Assembly (NCBI RefSeq): GCF_000350225.1
Contig: NW_005178566.1
Span: 186,001-250,000 of the forward strand
DNA from: Chondrus crispus
Lineage: Eukaryota > Rhodophyta > Florideophyceae > Gigartinales > Gigartinaceae
DNA: 64,000 bases
Direction: 5' to 3'
The position numbers and the translations under genes are program-made. Below the pieces are notes generated by a model, which saw only the letters and a program-made list of their open reading frames with translations, did no database searches and was not told the origin of the DNA. This document shows, in pieces, positions 30,635 to 40,319 of the stretch. Each line of letters starts with the position of its first letter. Within the stretch, counting starts at the first letter, position 1.

Positions 30635-31208
30635 GGTGTTGCAAGGTGCTTTCGGTATCATGCACAAGGACGTTGTGGAGGAGGTCTCGAGAAACCACGT
30701 GAGACAGATTGAGCACCATAAAAGGAAAACCAACCTTATCCACCCAAATTACAGCATAGGGGATTTTGCGTTGGTACGTCGTGCGCAGAAAAAAGGACAT
30801 AAACAAGCCTTTCGTTGGATTGGACCTGGCAGGATTACGGCAATAGTCGGATACATGGTCTAAAATGTGGAAAACGTGCTGAGACAGAGGGTACACGCAG
30901 CGAGGCTTCTACTGTATCGCGCCGACTTGGACGGGAAGATGTTATTTGAAGACTTGATGAAGTACATAGAACACGGCGAGGCAACATATGAGTTGGTAGA
31001 CCAGTTAATGGATATCTCAGGAAATCAGAAGGATGGCATCTTTTTGAAAGTACAGTGGTTAGTTTTATCTGACAAGAAAGACTGGACGTGCCAGAAACTA
31101 GAAGAGTTGCATGAAGATGTGCCTGATCGAGTGGAGGAGTTTCTAAAGAGTACAGGAAAGAAGAGACTAGTGAAAGAGGCAAAACAAGTACTTGGTTTGT
31201 CAGGTTAA
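30546..31208 (+). pseudogene. Gypsy-B integrase C-terminus and chromodomain
   Basis: The first frame has SIGDFALVRRAQKKG and AFRWIGPGRI, the GPY/F-like module. After a stop at 30861 the next frame (30867-31208) has YELVDQLMDISGNQKDG, VQWLVLSDKKDWTCQ and VPDRVEEFLKS, a chromodomain-type three-strand-plus-helix pattern with W...W. In chromoviruses this module directs insertion to marked chromatin. The last codons end 39 bp before the LTR. Confidence 0.65.
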
Positions 31209-31247
31209 TGGCGAGGATTTGCAAAGAGCACCCATACCATGGGGCGA

Positions 31248-31491
31248 TGTGGACAACCTGCTCTGCGGAGAGCAAGGCCCATTGTCAACCAAGTAAAAAA
31301 TTGGAGAGTGATGTTGAAATTATTTACTGGAAGAGAGGGACAATGAATGCTATCTTGAACTGCGCTCTCCCGGTACACAGGGGATGCACGAGACGACAGT
31401 ACATAAGGACAAGGTAAGATAGAACAGATAAGAAAAAAAGGTATCGGTAGGTAAAAGCGTCTTCTGCAGTTTAGCTTCTTGTTCTTGCTAC
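31248..31491 (+). repeat. Gypsy-B 3' LTR
   Basis: 244 bp from TGTGGACAACCTGC to TTGTTCTTGCTAC. It follows the chromodomain ORF and a short purine run. Related to the orphan LTR at 7400-7643. Confidence 0.7.
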
Positions 31492-33452
31492 GACGTCACG
31501 TGTTTAAAGTTGACAAGGAGGCGATATCTGGAATGGAATTGGTGATGAAGACTGCGCGCCTGAGTGTTCCTTTCTGTGATGAAAGCACTGCCGGGATATG
31601 CTTTTAACTTTATGCTCGTATGATGTACAAGCATCGCCATTGGAAAGTGTGCAGAGGTTCTTGTCGGACATGAAGGCATGGGCGCCGGAACCATGCTTGT
31701 GTGCGCTGTGAACGAGTGCTTACATCGGGCCGGTGGAAATATGGTGGAAGTGTTTACGGTGCCCGATCAGTACACTGTACAGGTATGGAATGAGCAGATG
31801 GATACTTTCAAATGCATCAGTAGGGATGGATTTGCGTGAAATACTTGTTGGGTATGCGTGCGTGCAATGCAGATGGGAGCGACTTCGCAATTTTCAGATT
31901 CTCCAGAGAGGAGCTTGTCGAAAATTTTTGAGGCGCCTTGTCAGGAACATTGCCAACAAAGGCAAGGCACATAGTTGCATTGGCGGCAAGAACGCAAGTG
32001 TCCTTTTATCAGCGGCAGCGATCGCGCACACCTTTCTTGTTGCGTGATTGTATCGATCTGCGAGCATTTTCGCCACTCATTACCCATATTTATATATCTC
32101 ATATCATTATCTTGTGTATCGCTGAGGAACCGAACGGCAGATGGTACACTGTGTCCACGTTAGCGGTTGACAGTTCCTACATTTCGTTTTGTCCATCCGT
32201 ATTGCCCATCTTGCCCAGGTCACTGCCCAGCAATTTCCGTGCCCATACCGCTATGTGCAGACAAGTCAAGAGATAGAACGGCATGCTATCAGCTAATGGG
32301 GGTGGTGGTGGCTTGTTGAAGCCACCATGCGGACGGTTTTCTACGGCGGAGAGTATTCCCGTTCACAATGTCACCGGGTAGCACCCAAGTACAGCTCACT
32401 GTTCCGATGTTTGGCACAGCTTCACTGCAGCCATATTTATCCACACTGTACACAACAGCGCTTTTCTACGCCACTTGCATCGGGGATGAATATTGAATTG
32501 AAGTACACATGCACCACTTTGGTTTGTTGAGTCTCAGCCAGCACACGGCACAAACTCTGTCACTCTCGCAATCTCGCTCCCTCTAACTTCTGAAGACGCA
32601 AAGATCTCTGCGAATAAAATTTTGAAATACTGGGTAGATGCGAAGAATGCAGTCATGGTATTCTTGTGGTCATCATTCCATTGCTGCCTGCATGAAAATA
32701 CGCTATCGGAGGCGTCTGTTACTGTGCCACCTTCGGGTGGCGTTCGCTTTGCGGGCAAGCCGCTTGTTGTCTTATTCACAGGTGAACTTCGATTGGTCGC
32801 GTTAGCTGCTTTTGCATCTCAAAGAATGCTGACCAATCTGTTCGTTTAAATGGGTGGAGTGCAATGCATGCTTGTTGCTGTAGTCTTGTGACGCAGTATT
32901 GGGAACACATCTCAAAATTTTCATTTTCTACGCACTAATTCTCACATGGGCATCGCTTCGTGAGGTTGCACCAACCTTCAGAACCAATGCAAAGGACGCA
33001 AAATATGAAAATTTTGAAGCAGGCATGAACGCGGTTGGAACAAAAGGCGATTGCCGCACACATGTGCGATGCTTTAATTAAAAAGGGAGCAGCGCAGCAT
33101 ACAGATAAAGGGTGTTCGTGTATCCCTTTCAGTCTTCTGTTTCATGATGCAAGACTGTACAGCACATTTTAGCTCGCCCTTTAACGAACGAAATCAACGC
33201 CTTGTAAGAGGGGCAGCAATGTCACAACTTTGCGAAATCAACGCCTTGTAAGAGAGGCAGCAGTGTCACAACTTTGCCGAGTATGGCACAGGCGCTAGTC
33301 GAAGTTCAGAGCGACGGAACACCATACATAGGAAGGTGAAGAGGGGAAATCTATATGACAACCGGGAGGTAAACCAGAGTCCGTCAAAACTCCTACAACA
33401 ATTTGAAATGACAGCGAAGCTAGATATGCTCAGCACAGCCAATAGCGAACGC
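31492..33452. other. No supported gene; short tandem duplication
   Basis: Open frames below about 110 codons without motifs. A hairpin GGTGGCTT-GTTG-AAGCCACC is at about 32307-32326. At 33189-33278 a 44-bp unit starting CGAAATCAACGCCTTGTAAG is present twice in tandem. Confidence 0.4.
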
Positions 33453-33488
33453 GTATGAGTATCAGCTTTCGAAAGCTGATACTCATAC
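33453..33488. repeat. Perfect 36-bp palindrome, no spacer
   Basis: The arm GTATGAGTATCAGCTTTC is followed directly by its exact reverse complement. It lies 277 bp before the BCS1-like ATG and 8 bp from a second palindrome. Confidence 0.9.
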
Positions 33489-33496
33489 TCAAGCGC

Positions 33497-33538
33497 GTCT
33501 GTTTCTATTCGGCCGAAATCGGCCGAATAGAAACAGAC
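33497..33538. repeat. Perfect palindrome, 20-bp arms, 2-bp spacer
   Basis: The arm GTCTGTTTCTATTCGGCCGA, then AA, then the exact reverse complement. Complementarity continues outward for three to four more bases with one mismatch. Confidence 0.9.
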
Positions 33539-33764
33539 ACGCTTTCACATGCGAGCACTCTCATTCAAGAGTTGGACTAGACGTGTATTGTGGAGGTACA
33601 CGTGGTACCAAGGGTACCGTAGAAGAAGCTCCATACTGCAAGCAGCTTCGTGCGCAACAAACCAGACGGGCTCCAGCGTCGAATTACGGGCAACATAACT
33701 TGTACGCTCTTTATATGCCCTCGGCTCCTTCGGGGGGTGCGAACAGAACTACAAACACGCGAAC

Positions 33765-35366
33765 ATGGTAGAGAAGCAACGTCCAGGATTGGCCGAAGAA
33801 TGGTCACCTCCGCAGGGCACAACTACGCATGTGCCGCACCATGCCCTTGTTCGTATTGCGGCTGAGCATCAAGTGCCAGTGGAATCCTTAACCACTCTTA
33901 CTGTGCAGAGCTCTGTTAGGCTTCTCTACTCTGCCGTTTTGGAGTACGCGGCGTTATCCGATCTTCAAGATCCAAAGACATCCTTCCCTCTATCTGTTGC
34001 TCACGTGAAATCCCTACGATCAAACGATGACTTCGACAGTGAAACTTTGACAAGTTTTCGGATGGCTATGATAACAATGGAACAAAAAAAGTTGAAAGGC
34101 GGGAAAGGCCTGTTAGATAAGAAGCTTGCACAGCCAAAATTTCGGCTCGGCTTGGGGGAAACTGTCATTGTCTGGCCACCCCCACCTCATCTTACGGCCG
34201 ACTATCTCTGCAAACAAAACAGCGACGCAAAGCGTAGAATGGGAGAGCTCGATGCTCTTGCAACGAAAACGGAAGGTAGTTCTGAATCCAAAGTGCCAGA
34301 AGTTCCTGAAGAAGGGAGAGAGAATGGCGATGTAGCAGGTACGGATGACAACAGCACTGGTCTGCATATGCACATTGTACATTACTCCGTGGGAGAACCG
34401 CAGGAGGTGAACGGAACGCTTTCGACTCTCCGTGAACTGCTAATAGTCGGGCTTGACGGTTCCAAAAAGCTGCGTAACTTTGCAACGGAGATCTCTCAGT
34501 GGAGCGTTGACAAAGACATCTACGACGGCAACGACCACAAGTTTTCACTGTATCGATACCAATTTCGTCATGGAAGTGGTAAATGGTCATTAGAGGGCGT
34601 GAAGCGCTCAAGAACACCGGCATCTGTTATTCTTCCCGCGATGAGAATGAATAACATTCTCGAAGACGTCAAACACTTTCTTAAAGTGGAGACGCGTAAA
34701 TGGTATGTCGAGCACGGTATGCCACATCGGCGTTCGTTTCTTTTTTTCGGACCACCCGGGACAGGCAAGACATCGACGATCCGTGTGATCGCGTCTCAAT
34801 TCCAGCTCAACTGCTGTTTTCTGAGCATGACGAATCCAAAATTCAGCAACCAGGACCTCGCCCAGGCACTCACAGTGATCCCCGCGAACGCGCTTCTCGT
34901 ACTTGAGGACGTGGATGCACTATTCAACAAGGACCGAACCAGCGCCGAGGCACCGAACCTCTCCTTTTCGAGCTTTCTGAACGCGTTGGACGGGTTGATC
35001 AGTGCGGATGGGGTCATCACGGTGATGACGACGAATCACATTGCCAAACTGGACAGCGCGTTGATCCGGGGCGGACGTGTGGATCGACGATTTCACTTTC
35101 CTAGTCCTGACGAGGAGCAGATCCAACAGCTATTCATGTCCTTCTACCCAGAGGCGGGGCAGGAAGTGGCACAGAAATTCGTGAGGGCAGTGTTTTCCAG
35201 GCTCGGGGACAAGGAGGCACGGTCGATCGCGACGTTGCAGCAGCTGTTCATCGATCAGCGGGAGAATTCGGCGGAAGAATGCGCGCGGTCAGTGGCCTCG
35301 TTCTTTGAAAGGTTTTATCCCAAGGGGGATACTTCCTTAAGGGGAGCAGACCATATCTATGGGTAG
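33765..35366 (+). CDS. BCS1-like AAA ATPase, 533 aa
   Basis: An intact frame from ATG 33765 (context AACATGG). The C-terminal half is an AAA domain: Walker A FFGPPGTGKTS at about 328-338, Walker B ALLVLEDVDALF at about 375-386, sensor-1 ITVMTTNH and the arginine-finger strand GGRVDRRFHFP. Before it stands WYVEHGMPHRRSFLF, the typical lead-in of BCS1-like proteins (W...G.P.RRGYLL). BCS1 proteins are mitochondrial inner-membrane translocases for the Rieske protein, and plants and algae have many relatives. Residues 1-210 are not recognised and show no clear transmembrane helix, so the cellular site is open. Tail to tail with the non-LTR element (134 bp between stops). Confidence 0.8.
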   Translation: MVEKQRPGLAEEWSPPQGTTTHVPHHALVRIAAEHQVPVESLTTLTVQSSVRLLYSAVLEYAALSDLQDPKTSFPLSVAHVKSLRSNDDFDSETLTSFRMAMITMEQKKLKGGKGLLDKKLAQPKFRLGLGETVIVWPPPPHLTADYLCKQNSDAKRRMGELDALATKTEGSSESKVPEVPEEGRENGDVAGTDDNSTGLHMHIVHYSVGEPQEVNGTLSTLRELLIVGLDGSKKLRNFATEISQWSVDKDIYDGNDHKFSLYRYQFRHGSGKWSLEGVKRSRTPASVILPAMRMNNILEDVKHFLKVETRKWYVEHGMPHRRSFLFFGPPGTGKTSTIRVIASQFQLNCCFLSMTNPKFSNQDLAQALTVIPANALLVLEDVDALFNKDRTSAEAPNLSFSSFLNALDGLISADGVITVMTTNHIAKLDSALIRGGRVDRRFHFPSPDEEQIQQLFMSFYPEAGQEVAQKFVRAVFSRLGDKEARSIATLQQLFIDQRENSAEECARSVASFFERFYPKGDTSLRGADHIYG

Positions 35367-35500
35367 AGTCGTAGACGTCGACGTCGACGTAGAATTGGCT
35401 CGGTTTCCTGGAAAGATTCTACGGCGAGAGAAGGTTGTGTGTATTTTTTATTCAAATGCTAGGGGTACCGATGCTGTATCACGGGGCAGGCGTCAAGGAC

Positions 35501-38500
35501 TTACACTTGGGCGGGGCTCGATAGGGCCGCGCCGTGATAGGGCATACGGGAAAGGGTGGCAGAGGCCAAACTGGACCAAACAGCGAAACTGATGCGTTGT
35601 AGTAGACGTATCTTGGCGGTCCCGTAAGATGAATATGTCCGGTTGGCAATGCGGTGAGCGAGGTACTCAAGGACTGCCATCGTGCGAGAGCTGGTCGCGC
35701 CGAGAGTATCAAATGCGAGCGGGACAAAGTGCCAGTCGAGTAGAGGGAGTGGGGAGTCAGGCTGGAGGTGAAATGCGTCACGCACTGTACGGGAATGGAC
35801 GCGAAGCTTGTCCAAATCAGCAGCTTCCGCTGCACCCGCGAGGCCTTTCGCAGCGAGGGACATTGTAGAGCGACAGTAGGGGGAACGAACGGTTACGTCG
35901 TACGCAGTGGGGCGGTCCGGGAGAGCGCCCGAAGGAGGCGAGGCGGGCTGGACGAGAATATCGGCGGGGCGGTTCGCGGTATTCGGCAAGAGAGAAGGGA
36001 CCTCAAGGTCGCAACAGAGACCGGCGGCGCGGAACGCGTGACGGGCGAGGAGGTTGCGTACAGTGTTATGACGGTGAACGACGCCGAAGCCATGACGGCA
36101 TATTGCGGCATGATCACCGCGAGCGTCCATTGGCTTACAGCAATGCGAACATATGAGAGGCCGAATAGAGTCACAGTAGACGGGTGTGTCCAGATGCCGG
36201 CGTAGCATACAGGACCACACCGCAGAAGGGACTCGAGAGGTGAGTGAGGGGTGGCTGCATAGAAACGACGCTGCGCCCGGAGCACGGAGGGAATTGCACC
36301 GGGCACGTCGGCGGACAGAGGTGGCACTGTGGTTGCGAGGGAGAGGGTCAAGGTCCCACGCGGTGTGTTCCCAGTAGAGTCGAGAAGTGGCCCCCTGCAT
36401 AGCCTGAATTAATGTGTGGTGTACGCGTTCAGGTCTAGACAAAAGGGCCTCTGGTTCAAATGGTCCGAGGGGAGAATGGGTCCCAAGAATGCCTCGGGTG
36501 CGGACCTCAGGGTTCAAGGCCCCTAGTACGTGGACGATATGACGACGGGCCATGCGGCGATAAAACGACTCGGAGGGGTTATGTGGGCCCTTCACACGAA
36601 CAGGTGCCGCCTCAATTAAACTGGCAGCGTAGGACGCATGGATGAATGGTGACAGTGGGGTGAAGCCGTGTCCACCGAGGCGAAACGGAAGGCCTATTTG
36701 TGTAGCCATAGATGTGGAAACGGCCACATCATTAAACCGAGAATAAGCAGCGATTTGTTGTTCATCAAATTTTGTAGCTGCGGGGAGGGAGAGGTGGGGA
36801 GGTGTAAGGCGAAAAACATGCTCGACTTTGCATACCGAGCCTGTTACACGGTGAAGGTGAAACCGCGTACGCGCGTCGGGAATTTCATCAAGGAGGCTGA
36901 GGGAGGCATGGCATGATTGAACTTTGTTCATGAGATGTCGACGCACAAAGGCATCTGTGCCGAGCGGGGCACCCAGCAAGGCGACACCGCCTTCGCCGCA
37001 GTCGACGTGAAGGGGGAAGATACGGAGCAATTCGGACAACTTTTCTGGCATTACGGTCGGCCAGTATGCCCGGCACTTGTTGATATTGACGTGAAATCCG
37101 GACTGCGGGCCGTCATCACGAAGAATTCGGAGTGCCTTCATGACCTCCGAGATTGGCCCGACCAGAGTGCCGTCATCCGCGTACCAGCGGTTCAGGTCGA
37201 GACGGCACTCGCGGGTGAGACGACGCAGGAGCGGCTGGATTGCCAGCGAAAATAAGAGCATACTTGCCGGGTCCCCCTGTTGGGTGCCCTCCTGACTTTT
37301 CATCAGAAACCGCGGAGAAGAGGGCAGCACGAGATCAGGAACGGTGCGGCCATAGATTAGATTGAGAAAACGGGCGAGGGAAGGAGTCTGCAGAGGGAGA
37401 CGATCCAGCAGGGACTGACGTGAGAAGGTGTTAAAGGCATTCCGCGCGTCTACGGAGACCATGATGTAGTCTGGGTTTCGACCGTGACGATGCATAAGCA
37501 TGCGCGTGTCATGGACGATTGCGTCCATGCCCGAGGCAACCGAGTTGGCGAGCTGTTCTGGGAGAAGGTGATCGCGGGTGTCCTGGATGGCGGGGGGCAG
37601 AAGGACCTTCGTGACCAGACGGCGCAAAGCCTGCCCTACAGCAATCGGCCGTATTTTGTGAGGGCGGGGTTGGAGGGGAATCAGAGTGGCAGCAGCAAGG
37701 AGAGGCGCAGTTCTATCCGGAATGTCACCTCGGGCGAGACGTCGAACCAGGTTCGTCAATGCGGACAACCCCGTAACCCCAGCTTCCGGGCTGATAGTGG
37801 TGCGGGCTAAGAGCTGCAGGATACGCGGAGAGAGATGGTCCGGTCCTGCAGCGGATGTGGGATTAAGGGCGCGTGCCGCTCGGAGGACTTGACCTTCCGT
37901 AATTTCAGGGGCCGGGGGGAGGTCAGTCGGTGAGAGAGGCTGAACCGGGCTGGCAGGAGGAGGGTGAAGCGCGGTGAGTGTGTCGCGGGTGGCGGCAGCA
38001 TGTAGATCGGGCAGCGGTTTGGCCTTGAGGGCCGACATTGCGCGTCCATATTGGGCATCGGCGGCCAGACGCATGGCACGGCCGATGCGGTGGCGAGATG
38101 TAGCGGAGGCTTGGTAACGACGGCTGTGACGCGTGCGGTAGTCAAGGTCGACCTGATGTGCAGCAAGGGCTTCGTGCCACAATGCAGCCCAATGCCGACC
38201 CGAGGAGGCGCGGCGAATCCGTTGGCGGAGGGCATGATGTTGCCCTGTGCGGGAACGCCATCCGGTTTCTCCACGGAACGAGCGTCGCAAGACAGCGATG
38301 GGAAGAATGTGTAGATGAATGAATGCGCGATGTGATTCAGTTGGGGTCATTGTGGCCGACGCAGCGCGGACAGTCTTGATGAGGAGCATCGTGAAACTGT
38401 GTAAGCACGAGGAAGGGATGGATGAGTAAACATGGGAGGAGCGTATGGGGCAGAGGAGGAGGTCACGCACAGTAGGGAGAGAGAGAGAGGGATGGGAGGA

Positions 38501-38583
38501 AGAAGGCCGGGTGGGAACAGGCGTGGGCAGCTGAGACAAGGGGGTCTCAGCGGACGAAATATTAGGGTGACTCATTGTGGCGA
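35501..38583 (-). CDS. Non-LTR ORF2: reverse transcriptase plus REL endonuclease
   Basis: Converts element RNA to cDNA at a nicked target. Reading from the gap: helix-rich Arg segment (about 38310-38010), RT start EGQVLRAARALNPTSAAGPD, KIRPIAVGQALRRLVTKVL, SVDARNAFNTFSRQSLLDRL, GTQQGDPASMLLFSLAIQPL and the catalytic box LNRWYADDGTLVG (about 37165-37200). The C-terminus has CSHCCKPMDARGDHAAIC (C-x2-C-x9-H-x3-C) and RHNTVRNLL, then RPADILVQP and TAYDVTVRSP, the PD...D-x-T core of the restriction-like endonuclease. The true start lies in or beyond the assembly gap. It ends 134 bp from the BCS1-like stop. Confidence 0.85.
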
Positions 38584-38843
38584 NNNNNNNNNNNNNNNNN
38601 NNNNNNNNNNNNNNNNNNNNNNNNNNNNNNNNNNNNNNNNNNNNNNNNNNNNNNNNNNNNNNNNNNNNNNNNNNNNNNNNNNNNNNNNNNNNNNNNNNNN
38701 NNNNNNNNNNNNNNNNNNNNNNNNNNNNNNNNNNNNNNNNNNNNNNNNNNNNNNNNNNNNNNNNNNNNNNNNNNNNNNNNNNNNNNNNNNNNNNNNNNNN
38801 NNNNNNNNNNNNNNNNNNNNNNNNNNNNNNNNNNNNNNNNNNN
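38584..38843. other. Assembly gap (260 N)
   Basis: A run of 260 undetermined bases inside the non-LTR element, at the ORF1/ORF2 junction. It hides the end of ORF1, the start of ORF2 and their frame relation. Frames drawn through it are not meaningful. Confidence 0.99.
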
Positions 38844-40250
38844 AGCAGAGGGGCTTGCTTGGCTAGGAAGAGGCAGGGGGGCGGCAGAGGGTGGGCATGC
38901 GCCATGTGGGGACGGGGGGAGCATAGGGCTATCAGAGGAGACATGCGGGGAGGGAAGAGGAGGTGATGTGGGACAGATGGCAGGAGATGTCGGCAAGGTC
39001 ATGCCCGAGGGTACATGCGGGGGAGGGACGAACGCTGGACGGGTCTGAGAAGGCGCAGAGCGAGCGGGAGCAGGAGCTAGGGTAACTGAGGCAGGGGCCG
39101 TGTTGACAGTCCGAGCAAAAGGGAGGACATCAGAGCGTGTGCTTGGAAGGCGTTGCGTGACGGCCTGGGCGTGAGCCCGGAGTGTCATGGCAAACGCAAT
39201 ACGGACAGGCATGGGAACCACGGAATGAGTACGGCGGTTGACGAGACGCTGTGCCTCGCGGGTGAGGCGACAGGCGAGGCCAGCAGCAGCAAAGGAATCT
39301 ATTGCGCAGGCCTCAGCTGGGAGAGGAGCATGATTGAGGGCAAGGTCTTCATAAACCAATTTAAGATGAGCAAGGATACGGGCGATGGTGGGTGTGGCTT
39401 CATTGAGGAAATAAACATACGTCCAGCGTGCTACGCCTGGCACGATGACATGAGGAGGTAGCATGACGCCAGCGCGTTGTGCGCCGCGTCGCAGCGCATT
39501 CTGCGCCGCCTCAAACGACGGGAATGCGGCGGAGTGATCGGGGGCGATGCCGTGCGCCGTGACGCGTGGGGGCGGCGCTACCGGCTCTCCATTGCGAGGG
39601 TCAAGGCGAATGGGGTGGCCCACAGTGCGGACAAGGCAGCGGGCCTCATCGAGTGTAGCACTCGAGACCGACGAAGGGGCAGCAAGTGCGGCACGGGCGC
39701 CAGCGAGGGTGAGGACAGGAGATCCTGGTGGGACACGTGGCAAATGGAGGGGGCCAGGCGCGACGAACGGGGACGGAGTGGAATTTGGTCGGATGTCAGC
39801 GAGCTTGGTCGACGCTGTGGCGCGCGCGCGCTCAGGATGGGCAGAGGTGAGGGCGGAGGTGGGACGGGGACGGGTACGGGGTTTCGTAGCAGCTACAGTC
39901 ACCCAAGCGCGCGGGAGCGTGGGCGATGGGATGGGAGGTGGGAGAACTTGCGCTGGGGCGAGATGAGCGCCTTCATTGAGGGTGGGTGGCGAGGGTGTTG
40001 CCGCGCGCGAGGTGGTTTCGCTCGCAGTTCCGGGGCTGTCGTTCACGTGTCCGGTCCCGCATCCGCGCACGTTCGGCGCGGGCGGTGCTGCAAGCGCGTG
40101 GGGCGCGGGCGGTGTAGCGGTCGAATTGTCGACGCTGGTAGTGGGCGAGTTGCCTCCGGGGAGGAATGCGCATGGCGCGGCCGCTGTCGGCAGTAGCGGG
40201 TGGGGCGGGCGAGGCGACCGTAGCGTTTTCTTGTGCTTCGTCATCGTCAT
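38844..40250 (-). CDS. Non-LTR ORF1, Pro/Ala/Ser-rich
   Basis: Start placed at ATG 40250 (MTMTKHKKTLRSPRPPHPLL), just inside a (CT)n microsatellite; the frame is open through the repeat but upstream codons would encode only Ser-Leu. Low-complexity Pro/Ala/Thr stretches flank a globular part near the middle (VIVPGVARWTYVYFLNEATP, then TIARILAHLKLVYEDLAL and RLVNRRTHSVV). No CCHC knuckle or RRM is visible. ORF1 proteins of non-LTR elements usually bind element RNA; that role is inferred from position. The C-terminus runs into the gap. Confidence 0.6.
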
Positions 40251-40256
40251 CCAGAC

Positions 40257-40260
<4 letters not shown>

Positions 40261-40306
<46 letters not shown>

Positions 40307-40319
40307 TGTGTGTGTGTGT
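40261..40319. repeat. (AG)22 (TG)7 microsatellite
   Basis: An uninterrupted AG run (40261-40304) passes into TG repeats (40305-40319). It lies at the 5' boundary of the non-LTR element, immediately upstream of the ORF1 ATG on the minus strand. Confidence 0.97.

Larger units (their letters stand above)
25114..31491 (+). mobile_element. Gypsy-B: decayed Ty3/gypsy element with chromodomain
   Basis: The plus strand gives gag, zinc finger, protease, RT, RNase H, integrase, chromodomain and a 3' LTR (31248-31491) in canonical gypsy order, broken by several stops and frameshifts. No 5' LTR was found; instead the 16-mer CGTCACGTGTTTAAAG occurs both before gag (25114-25129) and just after the 3' LTR (31494-31509). 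A pogo-like transposon (27061-28421) splits the RT. Domain order and the chromodomain place it with chromovirus-like gypsy elements, and its gag start resembles that of gypsy-C at 63.3 kb. Confidence 0.8.
35501..40250 (-). mobile_element. Non-LTR retrotransposon with restriction-like endonuclease
   Basis: Two minus-strand ORFs (ORF1 about 38844-40250, ORF2 35501 to the gap). ORF2 has an RT domain followed by a CCHC motif and a PD-(D/E)xK-type nuclease. There is no APE endonuclease in front of the RT, and this layout belongs to the R2/NeSL/R4-like, early-branching non-LTR groups. The reading frames have no visible stops, so the copy may be young. No target duplication or 3' tail could be defined; a T-run on the plus strand at about 35439-35445 might mark an A-rich end. 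Confidence 0.8.

Noticed and set aside
34192-34623. 143-codon minus ORF inside the BCS1-like gene
   Set aside because: Antisense shadow of a clear AAA ATPase coding frame.
38432-38966. ORFs composed largely of X residues
   Set aside because: They run through the 260-N assembly gap and cannot be evaluated.
39477-40196. 239-codon plus-strand ORF and similar long plus frames over 39-40 kb
   Set aside because: Antisense shadow of the GC-rich non-LTR ORF1; composition is Gly/Arg/Ala low complexity without motifs.
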